A DNA stretch of 64,000 nucleotides from Nematostella vectensis (Eukaryota; Cnidaria; Anthozoa; Actiniaria; Edwardsiidae): NCBI RefSeq assembly GCF_932526225.1, contig NC_064038.1, positions 16,472,075-16,536,074 of the forward strand, read 5' to 3'. Below are positions 56,057 through 64,000 of the stretch, piece by piece. Positions within the stretch are counted from its first letter, which is position 1. Each line of letters starts with the position of its first letter. The notes under the pieces were generated by a model. It searched no databases and was not told the origin of the DNA. It saw only the letters and a list, made by a program, of their open reading frames with translations. The position numbers and the translations under genes are program-made.

Positions 56057-56128
56057 TGCCGTGACCAAGATTCGAACCTGGGTTATTGCGGCCATAACGC
56101 AATTTACTAACCACTATACGATCACGGC
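56057..56128 (-). tRNA. tRNA-His-derived copy with ATG anticodon (minus)
   Basis: Acceptor fully paired, TTGCG-TTATGGC-CGCAA, T arm CCAGG/CTTGG with a wobble, discriminator A. D stem has GTAA (one mismatch). Same allele as 57925. Confidence 0.58.
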
Positions 56129-56287
56129 GAGATTGATTTGAGATACAGAAAAAAATTACAAATAAATGGAAGCCTCCTGTGGAGTTCTAAGCTTCTTGCT
56201 TATGCTCTTAAAACAAGATAGGAGTACATACTCAGTATTGAGGCTTACATAACAACACAAAGACAAACAAATAAAGTTGAAAAAAAA

Positions 56288-56359
56288 TGCCGTGACCAGG
56301 ATTCGAACCTGGGTTATTGCGGCCACAACGCAATGTACTAACAACTATACGATCACGGC
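56288..56359 (-). tRNA. tRNA-His(GTG), near-canonical (minus)
   Basis: Same as 54894: only the AGTTGTTAG D loop departs. T7 follows on the minus strand. Confidence 0.72.
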
Positions 56360-56513
56360 TAGATTGATTTGAGATAAAGAAAAAATGACAAATAAATGGA
56401 AGCTTCCTGTTGACTTCTAAGCTTTTTGCTTATGCTCTTAAACAAGGTACGAGTGCATACTCAGTATTGGGGCTTACAAAACGCGAAGACAAACAAGTAA
56501 AGTTGAAAAAAAA

Positions 56514-56585
56514 TGCCGTGACCAGGATTCGATCCTGAGTTATTGCATCCACGACGCAATGTACTAACCACTATACGATCACGGC
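56514..56585 (-). tRNA. tRNA-His(GTG)-like, TCGTGGA-loop family (minus)
   Basis: Perfect acceptor and D arm; C33 and A54. Confidence 0.56.
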
Positions 56586-56744
56586 GAGATTGATTTCAGA
56601 TAAAGAAAAAATAACAAATAAATGGAAGCCTCCTGTGGAGTTCTAAGCTTCTTGCTTATGCTCTTAAAACAAGATAGGAGTACATACTCAGTATTGAGGC
56701 TTACATAACAACACAAAGACAAACAAATAAAGTTAAAAAAAAAA

Positions 56745-56816
56745 TGCCGTGACCAGGATTCGATCCTGAGTTATTGCATCCACGACGCAATGTACTAAAC
56801 ACTATACGATCACGGC
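56745..56816 (-). tRNA. tRNA-His(GTG)-like, TCGTGGA-loop family (minus)
   Basis: As its neighbour, but D loop AGTGTTTAG. Flank GCAATCGATCTC, shared with 57693 and 59090. Confidence 0.54.
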
Positions 56817-56974
56817 GAGATCGATTGCAGATAAAGATAAAAATAACAAATAAATGGAAGCTTCCTGTGGAGTTCTAAGCTTTTTGCTTATGCTCTTAAA
56901 CAAGGTACGGGTGCATACTCAGTATTAGGGCTTAAAGAACAGCACAAAGACAAACAAGTAAAGTTGAAAAAAAA

Positions 56975-57046
56975 TGCTGTGACCAGGATTCGAACCTGGG
57001 TTATTGCGGCCATAACGCAATTTACTAACCACTATACGATCACTGC
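56975..57046 (-). tRNA. tRNA-His-derived copy with ATG anticodon (minus)
   Basis: Same allele as 54211 (GCAGTGA/TCACAGC). Confidence 0.52.
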
Positions 57047-57137
57047 GAGATTGATTTGAGATAAAGAAAAAATGAAAAATAAATGGAAGCTTCCTGTGGA
57101 GTTCTAAGCTTTTTGCTTATGCCCTAAAACAAGGTAC

Positions 57138-57160
57138 GGGTGCATACTCAGTATGCACCC
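57138..57160. repeat. Palindrome at right inversion junction
   Basis: GGGTGCATACT and AGTATGCACCC flank a single C. It derives from the spacer motif ACTGAGTATGCACCCGT meeting its own complement. Confidence 0.8.
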
Positions 57161-57230
57161 GTGCATACTCAGAAAGCTTCAATTTATTTGTTATTTTTTT
57201 CTTTATCTCAAATCAATCTCGGCGTCATCG

Positions 57231-57302
57231 TATAGTGGTTAGTACATTACTTCGTGGATGCAATAACCCAGCATCGAATCCTGGTCACGGGGTTTTGTTT
57301 TC
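57231..57302 (+). pseudogene. tRNA-His pseudogene, GGCGTCA acceptor (duplicate)
   Basis: Copy of 55594 together with ~300 bp of its flanks, on the other side of the inverted segment. Confidence 0.65.
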
Positions 57303-57461
57303 TTTTTTTTTCAACTTTATTTGTTTGTCTTTGTGTTGTTCGGTAAGCCTCAATACTGAGTATGTACTCATATCTTATTCAAGAGCATAAGCAAAAAGCT
57401 TAGAACTCCACAGGAAGCTTCCATTTATTTGTCATTTTTTTCTTTCTTTCAAATCAATCTC

Positions 57462-57533
57462 GCCTTGATCGTATAGTGGTTAGTTCATTGCGTTGTGGCC
57501 GCAATAACCCAGGTTCGAATCCTGGTCACACCA
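57462..57533 (+). pseudogene. tRNA-His(GTG) pseudogene, acceptor TCACACC
   Basis: Anticodon and T arms perfect; GCCTTGA against TCACACCA fails. Confidence 0.65.
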
Positions 57534-57692
57534 TTTTTTTTTTCAACTTTACTTGTTTGTCTTCGTGTTGTTCTGTAAGCCCTAATACTGAGTATGAACT
57601 CGTACCTTGTCTAAGAGCATAAGCAAAAAGCTTAGAACTCCACAGGAAGCTTCAATTTATTTGTTATTTTTTCTTTATCTGCAATCGATCTC

Positions 57693-57764
57693 GCCGTGAT
57701 CGTATAGTGTTTAGTACATTGCGTCGTGGATGCAATAACTCAGGATCGAATCCTGGTCACGGCA
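57693..57764 (+). tRNA. tRNA-His(GTG)-like, TCGTGGA-loop family
   Basis: D loop AGTGTTTAG; flank GCAATCGATCTC. Confidence 0.54.
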
Positions 57765-57924
57765 TTTTTTTTTTAACTTTATTTGTTTGTCTTTGTGTTG
57801 TTATGTAAGCCTCAATACTGAGTATGTACTCCTATCTTGTTTTAAGAGCATAAGCAAGAAGCTTAGAACTCCACAGGAGGCTTCCATTTATTTGTAATTT
57901 TTTTCTGTATCTCAAATCAATCTC

Positions 57925-57996
57925 GCCGTGATCGTATAGTGGTTAGTAAATTGCGTTATGGCCGCAATAACCCAGGTTCGAATCTTGGTCACGGCA
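57925..57996 (+). tRNA. tRNA-His-derived copy with ATG anticodon, best acceptor
   Basis: GCCGTGA/TCACGGC fully paired and anticodon stem fully paired around TTATGGC; T stem CCAGG/CTTGG; terminator T9. The D stem has one mismatch (GTAA). Confidence 0.58.
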
Positions 57997-58154
57997 TTTT
58001 TTTTTCAACTTTACTTGTTTGTCCTCGTGTTGTTCTGTAAGCCCTAATACTGAGTATGCACTCCCATCTTGTTCAAAAGCATAGGCAAAAACCTTAGAAC
58101 TCCACAGGAAGCTTCCATTTATTTGTCATTTTTTCTTTATCTCAAATCAATCTC

Positions 58155-58226
58155 GCCTTGATCGTATAGTGGTTAGTTCATTGCGTTGTGGCCGCAATAA
58201 CCCAGGTTCGAATCCTGGTCACGGCG
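58155..58226 (+). tRNA. tRNA-His(GTG)-like, discriminator G
   Basis: GCCTTGA has one acceptor mismatch; anticodon and T arms perfect. Confidence 0.55.
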
Positions 58227-58397
58227 TTTTTTTTAACTTTACTTGTTTGGCTACTTTGTGTCGACATGTAAGCCACAATACTAAGTATTGAATCGTACAT
58301 TTTCTAGAAATAAAATTTAGATATATTCAAACAGCCTAGCACTCATCAGAAAGCTTCAATTTATTTGTTATTTTTTTCTTTATCTCAAATCAATCTC

Positions 58398-58469
58398 GCC
58401 GTGATCGTATAGTGGTTAGTACACTACTTTGTGGCCGCAATAACCCAGGTTCGAATCCTAGTCACGGCA
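58398..58469 (+). tRNA. tRNA-His(GTG)-like, weak anticodon stem
   Basis: CTACT-TTGTGGC-CGCAA; T stem CCAGG/CCTAG. Confidence 0.48.
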
Positions 58470-58627
58470 TTTTTTTTTCAACTTCACTTGTTTGTCTTCG
58501 TGTTGTTCGGTAAGCCCCAATACTGAGTATTCACTCATATCTTATTCAAGAGCATAAGAAAAAGCTTAGAACTCCACAGGAAGCTTCCATTTATTTGTCC
58601 TTTTTTACTTTCTTTCAAATCAATCTC

Positions 58628-58699
58628 GCTGTGATCGTATAGTGGTTAGTACACTACGTTGTGGCCACAATAACCCAGGTTCGAATCCTGGTCACGGCC
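58628..58699 (+). pseudogene. tRNA-His(GTG)-like, broken anticodon stem
   Basis: CTACG against CACAA; acceptor GCTGTGA; discriminator C. Confidence 0.55.
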
Positions 58700-58858
58700 T
58701 TTTTTTTTTCAACTTTACTTGTTTGTCTTCGTGTTGTTCTGTAAGCCCTAATACTGAGTATGCACTCCCATCTTGTTCAAAAGCATAAGCAAAAAGCTTA
58801 GAACTCCACAGGAAGCTTCCATTTATTTGTCATTTTTTCTTTATCTCAAATCAATCTC

Positions 58859-58930
58859 GCCTTGATCGTATAGTGGTTAGTTCATTGCGTTGTGGCCGCA
58901 ATAACACAGGTTCGAATCCTGGTCACACCA
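58859..58930 (+). pseudogene. tRNA-His(GTG) pseudogene, acceptor TCACACC
   Basis: As 54439, including AACACAGG. Confidence 0.65.
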
Positions 58931-59089
58931 TTTTTTTTTTCAACTTTACTTGTTTGTCTTTGTGCTGTTGTTTAAGCCCTAATACTGAGTATGCACTCGT
59001 ACCTTGTTTAAGAGCATAAGCAAAAAGCTTAGAACTCCACAGGAAGCTTCAATTTATTTGTTATTTTTTCTTTATCTGCAATCGATCTC

Positions 59090-59161
59090 GCCGTGATCGT
59101 ATAGTGTTTAGTACATTGCGTCGTGGATGCAATAACTCAGGATCGAATCCTGGTCACGGCA
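59090..59161 (+). tRNA. tRNA-His(GTG)-like, TCGTGGA-loop family
   Basis: Same as 57693, part of a repeated group of monomers (58859-59393 matches 57462-57996). Confidence 0.54.
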
Positions 59162-59321
59162 TTTTTTTTTAAACTTTATTTGTTTGTCTTTGTGTTGTTA
59201 TGTAAGCCTCAATACTGAGTATGTACTCCTATCTTGTTTTAAGAGCATAAGCAAAAAGCTTAGAACTCCACAGGAGGCTTTCATTTATTTGTAATTTTTT
59301 TCTTTATCTCAAATCAATCTC

Positions 59322-59393
59322 GCCGTGATCGTATAGTGGTTAGTAAATTGCGTTATGGCCGCAATAACCCAGGTTCGAATCCTGGTCACAGCA
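59322..59393 (+). tRNA. tRNA-His-derived copy with ATG anticodon
   Basis: GCCGTGA against TCACAGC, one mismatch; otherwise like 54211. Confidence 0.52.
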
Positions 59394-59550
59394 TTTTTTT
59401 TTCAACTTTACTTGTTTGTCTTTGTGCTGTTCTTTAATACCTAATACTGAGTTTGCACTCGTACCTTGTTTAAGAGCATAAGCAAAAAGCTTAGAACTCC
59501 ACAGGAAGCTTCCATTTATTTGTCATTTTTCTTTATCTTAAATCCATCTC

Positions 59551-59622
59551 GCCGTGATCCTATAGTTGTTAGTGCATTGCTTTGTGGCCGCGATAACCAA
59601 GGTTTGAATCCTAGTCATGTCA
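59551..59622 (+). pseudogene. Degenerate tRNA-His copy
   Basis: GATCCTATAG, ATTGCTTTGTGG, CGCGATAACCAAGG and TAGTCATGTCA: multiple stem defects. Confidence 0.65.
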
Positions 59623-59781
59623 TTTTTTTTTTCAACTCTACTTGTTTGTCTTTGTGTTGTTCTTCAAGCCCCAATACTGAGTATGCACTCGTATCTTGTT
59701 TAAGAGCATAAGCAAAAAGCTTAGAACTCCACCGGAAGCTTTCATTTATTTGTCATTTTTTCTTTATCTCAAATCAATCTC

Positions 59782-59853
59782 GCCGTGATCGTATACTGGT
59801 TAGTACATTGCGTTCTGGCCGCAATAACCCAGGTTCGAATCCTTTTCACGGAT
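59782..59853 (+). pseudogene. tRNA-His-derived copy with CTG anticodon
   Basis: Anticodon stem TTGCG/CGCAA intact with loop TTCTGGC, so CTG arises here without the stem collapse of b copies. The 3' end CCTTTTCACGGA is broken. Confidence 0.6.
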
Positions 59854-60009
59854 TTTTTTTTCACTTTTACTGTTTGTCTTCGTGTTGTTCTGTAAGCCCC
59901 AATACTGAGTATGCACTCGTACCTTGTTTAAGAGAATAAGCAAAAAGCTTAGAAGTCAACAGGAAGCTTCCATTTATTTGTCATTTTTTCTTTATCTCAA
60001 ATCAATCTC

Positions 60010-60081
60010 GCCGTGATCGTATAGTTGTTAGTACATTGCGTTGTGGCCGCAATAACCCATGTTCGAATCCAAATCACGACA
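60010..60081 (+). pseudogene. tRNA-His(GTG) pseudogene, T arm lost
   Basis: Perfect 5' half with AGTTGTTAG D loop; CCATG-TTCGAAT-CCAAA and TCACGAC do not pair. Confidence 0.65.
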
Positions 60082-60202
60082 TTTTTTTTCAACTTCACTG
60101 TTTGTCTTTGTGTACCTTGTTTAAGAGCATAAGGAAAAAGCTTAGAACTCCATAGAAAGCTTCCACTTATTTGTCATGTTTTCTTTATCTCAAATCAATC
60201 TC

Positions 60203-60274
60203 GCCGTGATCGTATAGTGGTTAGTACATTGCGTCGTGGATGCAATAACCCAGGATCGAATCCTGGTCACGGCA
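60203..60274 (+). tRNA. tRNA-His(GTG)-like, TCGTGGA-loop family
   Basis: Perfect acceptor and D arm, CCAGG/CCTGG T stem with A54, C33. Confidence 0.56.
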
Positions 60275-60432
60275 ATTTTTTTCAACTTTATTTGTTTGTC
60301 TTCGTGTTGTTCTGTACGCCCCAATACTGAGTATGCACTCCCATCTTGTTCAAGAGCATAAGCAAAAAGCTTAGAACTCCACAGGAGGCTTCCATTTATT
60401 TGTAATTTTTTTCTGTATCTCAAATCAATCTC

Positions 60433-60504
60433 GCAGTTATCGTATAGTGGTTAGTAAATTGCGTTATGGCCGCAATAACCCAGGTTCGAATCCTGGTCAC
60501 AGCA
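60433..60504 (+). tRNA. tRNA-His-derived copy with ATG anticodon
   Basis: GCAGTTATCG start adds an acceptor mismatch to the 54211 allele. Confidence 0.48.
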
Positions 60505-60660
60505 TTTTTTTTCAACTTTACTTGTTTGTCTTTGTGCTGTTCTTTAAGCCCTAATACTGAGTATGCACCCGTACCTTGTTTAAGAGCATAAGCAAAAAGC
60601 TTAGAACTCCACAGGAAGCTTCCATTTATTTGTCATTTTTCTTTATCTCAAATCCATCTC

Positions 60661-60732
60661 GCCGTGATCCTATAGTTGTTAGTGCATTGCTTTGTGGCCG
60701 CGATAACCAAGGTTCGAATCCTAGTCATGTCA
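60661..60732 (+). pseudogene. Degenerate tRNA-His copy
   Basis: Near-duplicate of 59551. Confidence 0.65.
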
Positions 60733-60883
60733 TTTTTTTATTCAACTCTACTTGTTTGTCTTTGTGTTGTTCTTTCAGCCCCAATACTGAGTATGCACTC
60801 GTATCTTGTTTAAGAGCATAAGCAAAAAGCTTAGAACTCCACCGGAAGCTTTCATTTATTTGTCATTTTTTCTTTTCAATCTC

Positions 60884-60955
60884 GAAGTGATAGTATAGTG
60901 GTTAGTACATTGCTTTGTGGCCCCAATAACCCAGGTTCGAATCCTGTTCACGGCA
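60884..60955 (+). pseudogene. Last tRNA-His-derived copy of the array
   Basis: GAAGTGATAG start, ATTGCTTTGTGGCCCCAAT. The array ends ~70 bp later, in mid-spacer, at ACTCGTATC (61025). Confidence 0.65.
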
Positions 60956-61023
60956 TTATTTTCAACTTTACTTGTTTGTCTTTGTGTTGTTCTGTAAGCC
61001 CCAATACTGAGTATGCACTCGTA

Positions 61024-61589
61024 TCATTGGTTACTAATACGCGAAAAGAACGTAGCACGTGACCAAGCCAAGGCCTCCTTTGTGGAGATGTCCAGGCCTT
61101 CCTCCTCTTCTGTCCAGTAATCTGACACCTCCTGCGTCGTGGGTGCTAGGATAACACCACGCCATTCCGATTGCGAAGTATCTGACGCCGGTTTCACCGC
61201 CTCTCTTCGCGACATCCTAGGGGTTGGTCCCACTTCTATAAGAACAACCAATGGCTAATTTCTTCCCTGAGAGCATCTTTCACAAATATCGGTTTCATCT
61301 TGTGTAGACCTGTCGAAATTGCGGTATTCATCTCCCTCTTAAATAACTTTGCCCCTGGGACTACCCGCGTAAATGACACGCATTTTCCGGCCAGCCGTTG
61401 CAGGGTCTTCATCTGAACCGAGCGGCTTGCTAACACAGACTTGACCAATTCGACAAACTTGTCCCGTTTGTCGGGTTTCAGGTGGAACAACTCGTTTGAT
61501 GAGACTACAAGGAGATTTTGGAATTCTTTGTTGAGGTTCTTAAACATACACACAGAAGAGAATGCAATAAATATGTTATCATGCGTCAT
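61024..61589 (-). pseudogene. DIRS-like retrotransposon RT/RNase H fragment
   Basis: Read on minus, 61589-61236 encodes a segment with LQRLAGKCVSF and PGAKLFKREMN, typical of the C-terminal part of the reverse transcriptase in DIRS-type elements. After a one-base shift near 61245 the frame 61251-61024 continues with ASDTSQSEWRGVIL and ISTKEALAW, matching the RNase H core (D in SDTS, E in KEAL). It is cut at both ends: it joins the tRNA array at ~61025, and no tyrosine recombinase or methyltransferase part is present. Family is recognised from motif memory. A BEL/Gypsy fragment is less likely. Confidence 0.6.
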
Positions 61590-61700
61590 ATTTCTAGAAT
61601 GTCTTTTAGCACAATCTCATTGGCCACGCCCCCGTCGGCAATTTTATTTTTTGATTTATCACATGATTTATGTATCCACCAATAGCCTTCAAACAATTGA
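61590..61700. other. Unassigned sequence between DIRS fragment and minisatellite
   Basis: Contains GGCCACGCCCCC and AT-rich DNA; no gene seen. Confidence 0.4.
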
Positions 61701-62087
61701 ATTGGTCGCCCACGACCCTCATATTAAATTGGTCGACCACGACCCTCATATTAAATTGGTCGACCACGACCCTCATATTAAATTGAACGACCACGACCCT
61801 CATAAAATTGGTCGACCACGACCAACATATTAAATTGGTCCAACACGACCCTCATATTAAATTTGTCGACCACGACCCTCATACTAAATTGGTCGACCAC
61901 GATCCTCATTTTGAATTGGTCGACCACGACCCTCGTATTTAATTGGTCGACTACGACCCATATATTAAATTGGTCGACCCAACCCTCATATTAAATTGGT
62001 CGACCACTACCCTCCTATTAAATTGGTCGACCACGACCCTCCTATTAAATTGGTCGACCACGACCCTCATATTAAATTGGTCGACCA
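61701..62087 (+). repeat. 27-bp minisatellite, about 14 copies
   Basis: The period is ATTGGTCGACCACGACCCTC followed by ATATTAA. Most copies have a SalI-type GTCGAC. One copy is shorter (around 61780-61805) and one is 26 bp. As 27 bp is nine codons, both strands stay open with nine-residue repeats, which explains the ORFs here. Confidence 0.9.
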
Positions 62088-62239
62088 TGGTCGGTCCGGC
62101 GACAACGGTTATACTGACAATTATACTGTTTAGAGTTGTAAGCCGCGCGGGTTCCCTGTGGGCCTAACCCACAATGCCCGGGGCATGGTTGTTTGCATTT
62201 CTCAACACGTATGGAAAATGAATTGGGGGTGAAACGATT
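62088..62239 (+). other. Junction sequence before the LINE
   Basis: Contains GGGTTCCCTGTGGGCCTAACC and may be LINE sequence upstream of the endonuclease, but no domain is visible. Confidence 0.4.
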
Positions 62240-62790
62240 AAAGTTACTGAAACCTGGCTCAAAGAAAATATATTTGATTCCGAGGTCCTTAGCAGGGGCT
62301 ATGCACTATTGCGATCGTGGCGGACGAATTGGCGGTGGATCTCTTGTGGCTATCAAAAGCTGCTATGACTGTCGTCGTAGATCTGACTTAGAGGCGGAGC
62401 TCGAGATAGTTACTATCGAACTTAATCTAGCAGGTTCTTCAAAAATCCTGATTAGCTCTATTTATAGACCACCAGACAGCACCCCAAGTTATGAATTTGA
62501 GTCAGTAACACAACTTATCTCTCATTTATCACGCGCTGCGCGGATCCAAAAAGAGTCAACTGATCGTTTTGGGTGATTTCAACTATCCGAGCGTGAAATA
62601 GGCTGAAGGATGTGGGTTTTCTAATCGTCCCAACTCTGCTGATTTCGCTGCTCCAGCTCAACACTTTCTCGACGCGCTTAAATAATATCTTGGACTATCT
62701 TGGATTATCACCAACGTGCCCGATCGTATTGCTAATATTGAGGCAAGATCACCCATTGATGCAGATCTTAGTACTGATCATAATCGACCT
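62240..62790 (+). pseudogene. LINE endonuclease (APE-type) domain, frameshifted
   Basis: KVTETWLKENIFDSEVLSRG (from 62240) holds the catalytic-Glu motif TETWL. A shift near 62310 gives RGGRIGGGSLVAIK, DLEAELEIVTIELN and SSIYRPPDS. A second shift near 62560 gives LIVLGDFNYPSVK (GDFN) and then a stop. Further on come ITNVPDRIAN and LSTDHN, the terminal His motif. The order and motifs are those of the apurinic-type endonuclease of non-LTR retrotransposons. Stops and shifts make it inactive. Confidence 0.75.
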
Positions 62791-62949
62791 GATTGCCAGG
62801 CCTAGGCGAATCCAGAAGCCTGTGCGCTAATTCAATTAAGGAGCAAATTGTGGAAAAATTAAATTTTCCGATTGGCATATCTGGGAGTGACGGGGATGTT
62901 GATGTTCTCTAGGGCAAATGAAAACATACGCTGCTAGCAATTTTAGACC

Positions 62950-64000
62950 CAACTGTCCCCAAGGTGAAAATAAAAGATTCCAACACGCCTCCATGGATAG
63001 ACAAAGAAGTTCTATATTTGCTTAAGAAAAAAGATACCGCAAGGCGTGCTGCAAAGAAACATAATAGTACTCATTACCTTGATAAATTTAAAGCTCTCAG
63101 AAAGGAATGCAAACGGCTCAAAAATAGTAAAGAAAAAGAGTACCGCGTATCACTAGGGGACTCGCTTAAGGATAATCCTAAGCGTTTTTGGAGCTTTTTT
63201 TGCCACAAGACGAAATCAGATTCTATCCCGGCATCAGTGTCCTACCTTAACACGCTGCACTCTGATGCTGCGGGTAAAGCAGAGGTGTTCAATAAGTTTT
63301 TTATTCAACTTTCACCCACGACTCTGCTGAGAACCTCACTCCAGCTTCATCTGACCCGAACGCACTAACCTTGGAAACCCTGACCTTCTCGGTTAATGAG
63401 GTATTTGAGGTTCTCTCTGGCTTAGATTCCAACAAAGCTCCCGGACCTGATGGCGTGCCAACAGTCGTTTTAAAAAACTGTGCGCAAGAGCTCGCTCCAT
63501 CTATCTGCAAGCTCTTTAATTTGTCCCTGGCCTCAGGCAGGGTCTCTGCGGAATGGAAAGAAGCTCTTTTAGTTCCAGTCCACAAAAAAGGAAGAAAGAT
63601 CTAGTCACCAATTACAGACCTATATCATTGTAAGGTGTTAGAACGTTGTGTATTTAAATATCTTAAAAATCACCTGTGTACAATCTTGGATGATTCTCAA
63701 CACGGCTTCTTGCAGGGGCTATCCACTGTTACGCAATTGTTATCCTTCTATCACTAAATAGGTCAGGCACTTGATCGTGGTCCACAATAGAACATAGTAT
63801 TCTTAGACTTGGCGAAAGCCTTCGACAGTGTATCTCATCAGAGACTTCTGTGGAAGCTTTCACGTTACGGTATTTCCGGCAATCTACTCCAATGGTTCCA
63901 TAGCTATCTGCTTGATCGTGGTCAGCGCTGCCTTGTCCAAGGGTTCACTTCTAGCCGCTCTCCAGTACCATCAGGGGTCCCACAGCATACTTGGCCCTCT
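62950..64000 (+). pseudogene. LINE reverse transcriptase (CR1/L2/jockey-like), frameshifted, runs off window
   Basis: The linker frame 62964-63368 has PWIDKEVLYLLKKKDTARR and NPKRFWSFF. The RT starts in the next frame (63371) with LSGLDSNKAPGPDGVPT and VPVHKKGRK, then after a shift near 63600 QHGFLQG, VFLDLAKAFDSVSH (catalytic motif A, 63797-63841), YGISGN and SGVPQ close to the window edge, where two bases are missing before LGPL. The YADD motif would lie beyond 64000. Several stops are present (for example near 63756 and 63788). Clade assignment is tentative. Confidence 0.8.

Larger units (their letters stand above)
55869..57150 (-). other. Inverted segment of the tRNA-His array
   Basis: All tRNA copies here read on the minus strand, while those on both sides read on plus. 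The left junction joins two tRNA 5' halves head to head. The right junction is the palindrome GGGTGCATACTCAGTATGCA. Read on minus it carries five whole tRNA copies and one partial. Confidence 0.9.

Noticed and set aside
44068-60821. Numerous 62-106 codon frames containing RILV or RRDRIVVS
   Set aside because: These are translations of tRNA-His copies and their spacers on either strand.
1-61000. CRISPR-like array of repeats and spacers
   Set aside because: Repeat units are 236 bp and 1.88 kb, contain tRNA and U4 genes, and sit in a eukaryotic context.
61441-62167. ORFs across the minisatellite
   Set aside because: Open only because the 27-bp period is a multiple of three; low-complexity nine-residue repeats.
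63301-63585. 94-codon minus-strand ORF
   Set aside because: It is antisense to the LINE reverse transcriptase frame, which carries the recognisable motifs.

Overview
The window looks like metazoan nuclear DNA. It is AT-rich, almost free of protein-coding genes, and built from tandem arrays of small-RNA genes. The U4 snRNA is animal-like and the histidine tRNA matches the animal tRNA-His(GTG) plan closely. The retroelement remnants at the right end resemble the CR1/L2/jockey-type LINEs and DIRS-type elements that are common in cnidarians such as corals and sea anemones; that lineage is an inference.

Positions 1-45,548: tandem array of a ~1.88 kb unit, entered in mid-array at the left edge. 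Each unit has one full-length U4 snRNA gene (~144 nt), ~525 bp of conserved spacer, four tRNA-His-derived copies about 230-245 bp apart (here called a, b, c, d), and ~430 bp leading to the next U4. Copy a is 5'-truncated and 3'-decayed, b has a broken anticodon stem, c has a decayed 3' end, and d is the best preserved. There are 26 U4 genes, the last at 52,383. Units 4 and 7 are ~1.65 kb because b and c have fused. Shared rare variants show multi-unit duplications at offsets of about 5.41, 11.29 and 16.47 kb.

Positions 43,549-61,025: the tRNA part expands into a tandem array of ~236-bp tRNA-His monomers, interrupted by U4 copies 25 and 26. Many copies are degenerate or have other anticodon triplets (ATG, GAG, CTG). 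About 1.3 kb (55,869-57,150) is inverted, with fold-back junctions at both ends. Counting stubs, roughly 150 tRNA-His-derived sequences are present, and I found none matching every canonical tRNA-His position.

Positions 46,386-49,078: a 2,693-bp DNA transposon inserted in U4 unit 25. It has CACTG terminal inverted repeats, a TA target duplication and dense subterminal GGAGTA repeats, which suggests a non-autonomous CACTA/EnSpm-Mirage-like element. Its interior holds a CpG-richer segment followed on the minus strand by exon-like pieces with good splice signals.

Positions 61,026-64,000: a broken DIRS-like RT/RNase H fragment (minus), a 27-bp minisatellite, and a frameshifted LINE (plus) with endonuclease and reverse-transcriptase domains that runs off the window.

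The U4 genes would supply the U4/U6 spliceosomal snRNP. They are Pol II-type snRNA genes, while the tRNA copies carry Pol III internal promoters and T-run terminators, so two polymerase systems are interleaved in one repeat.
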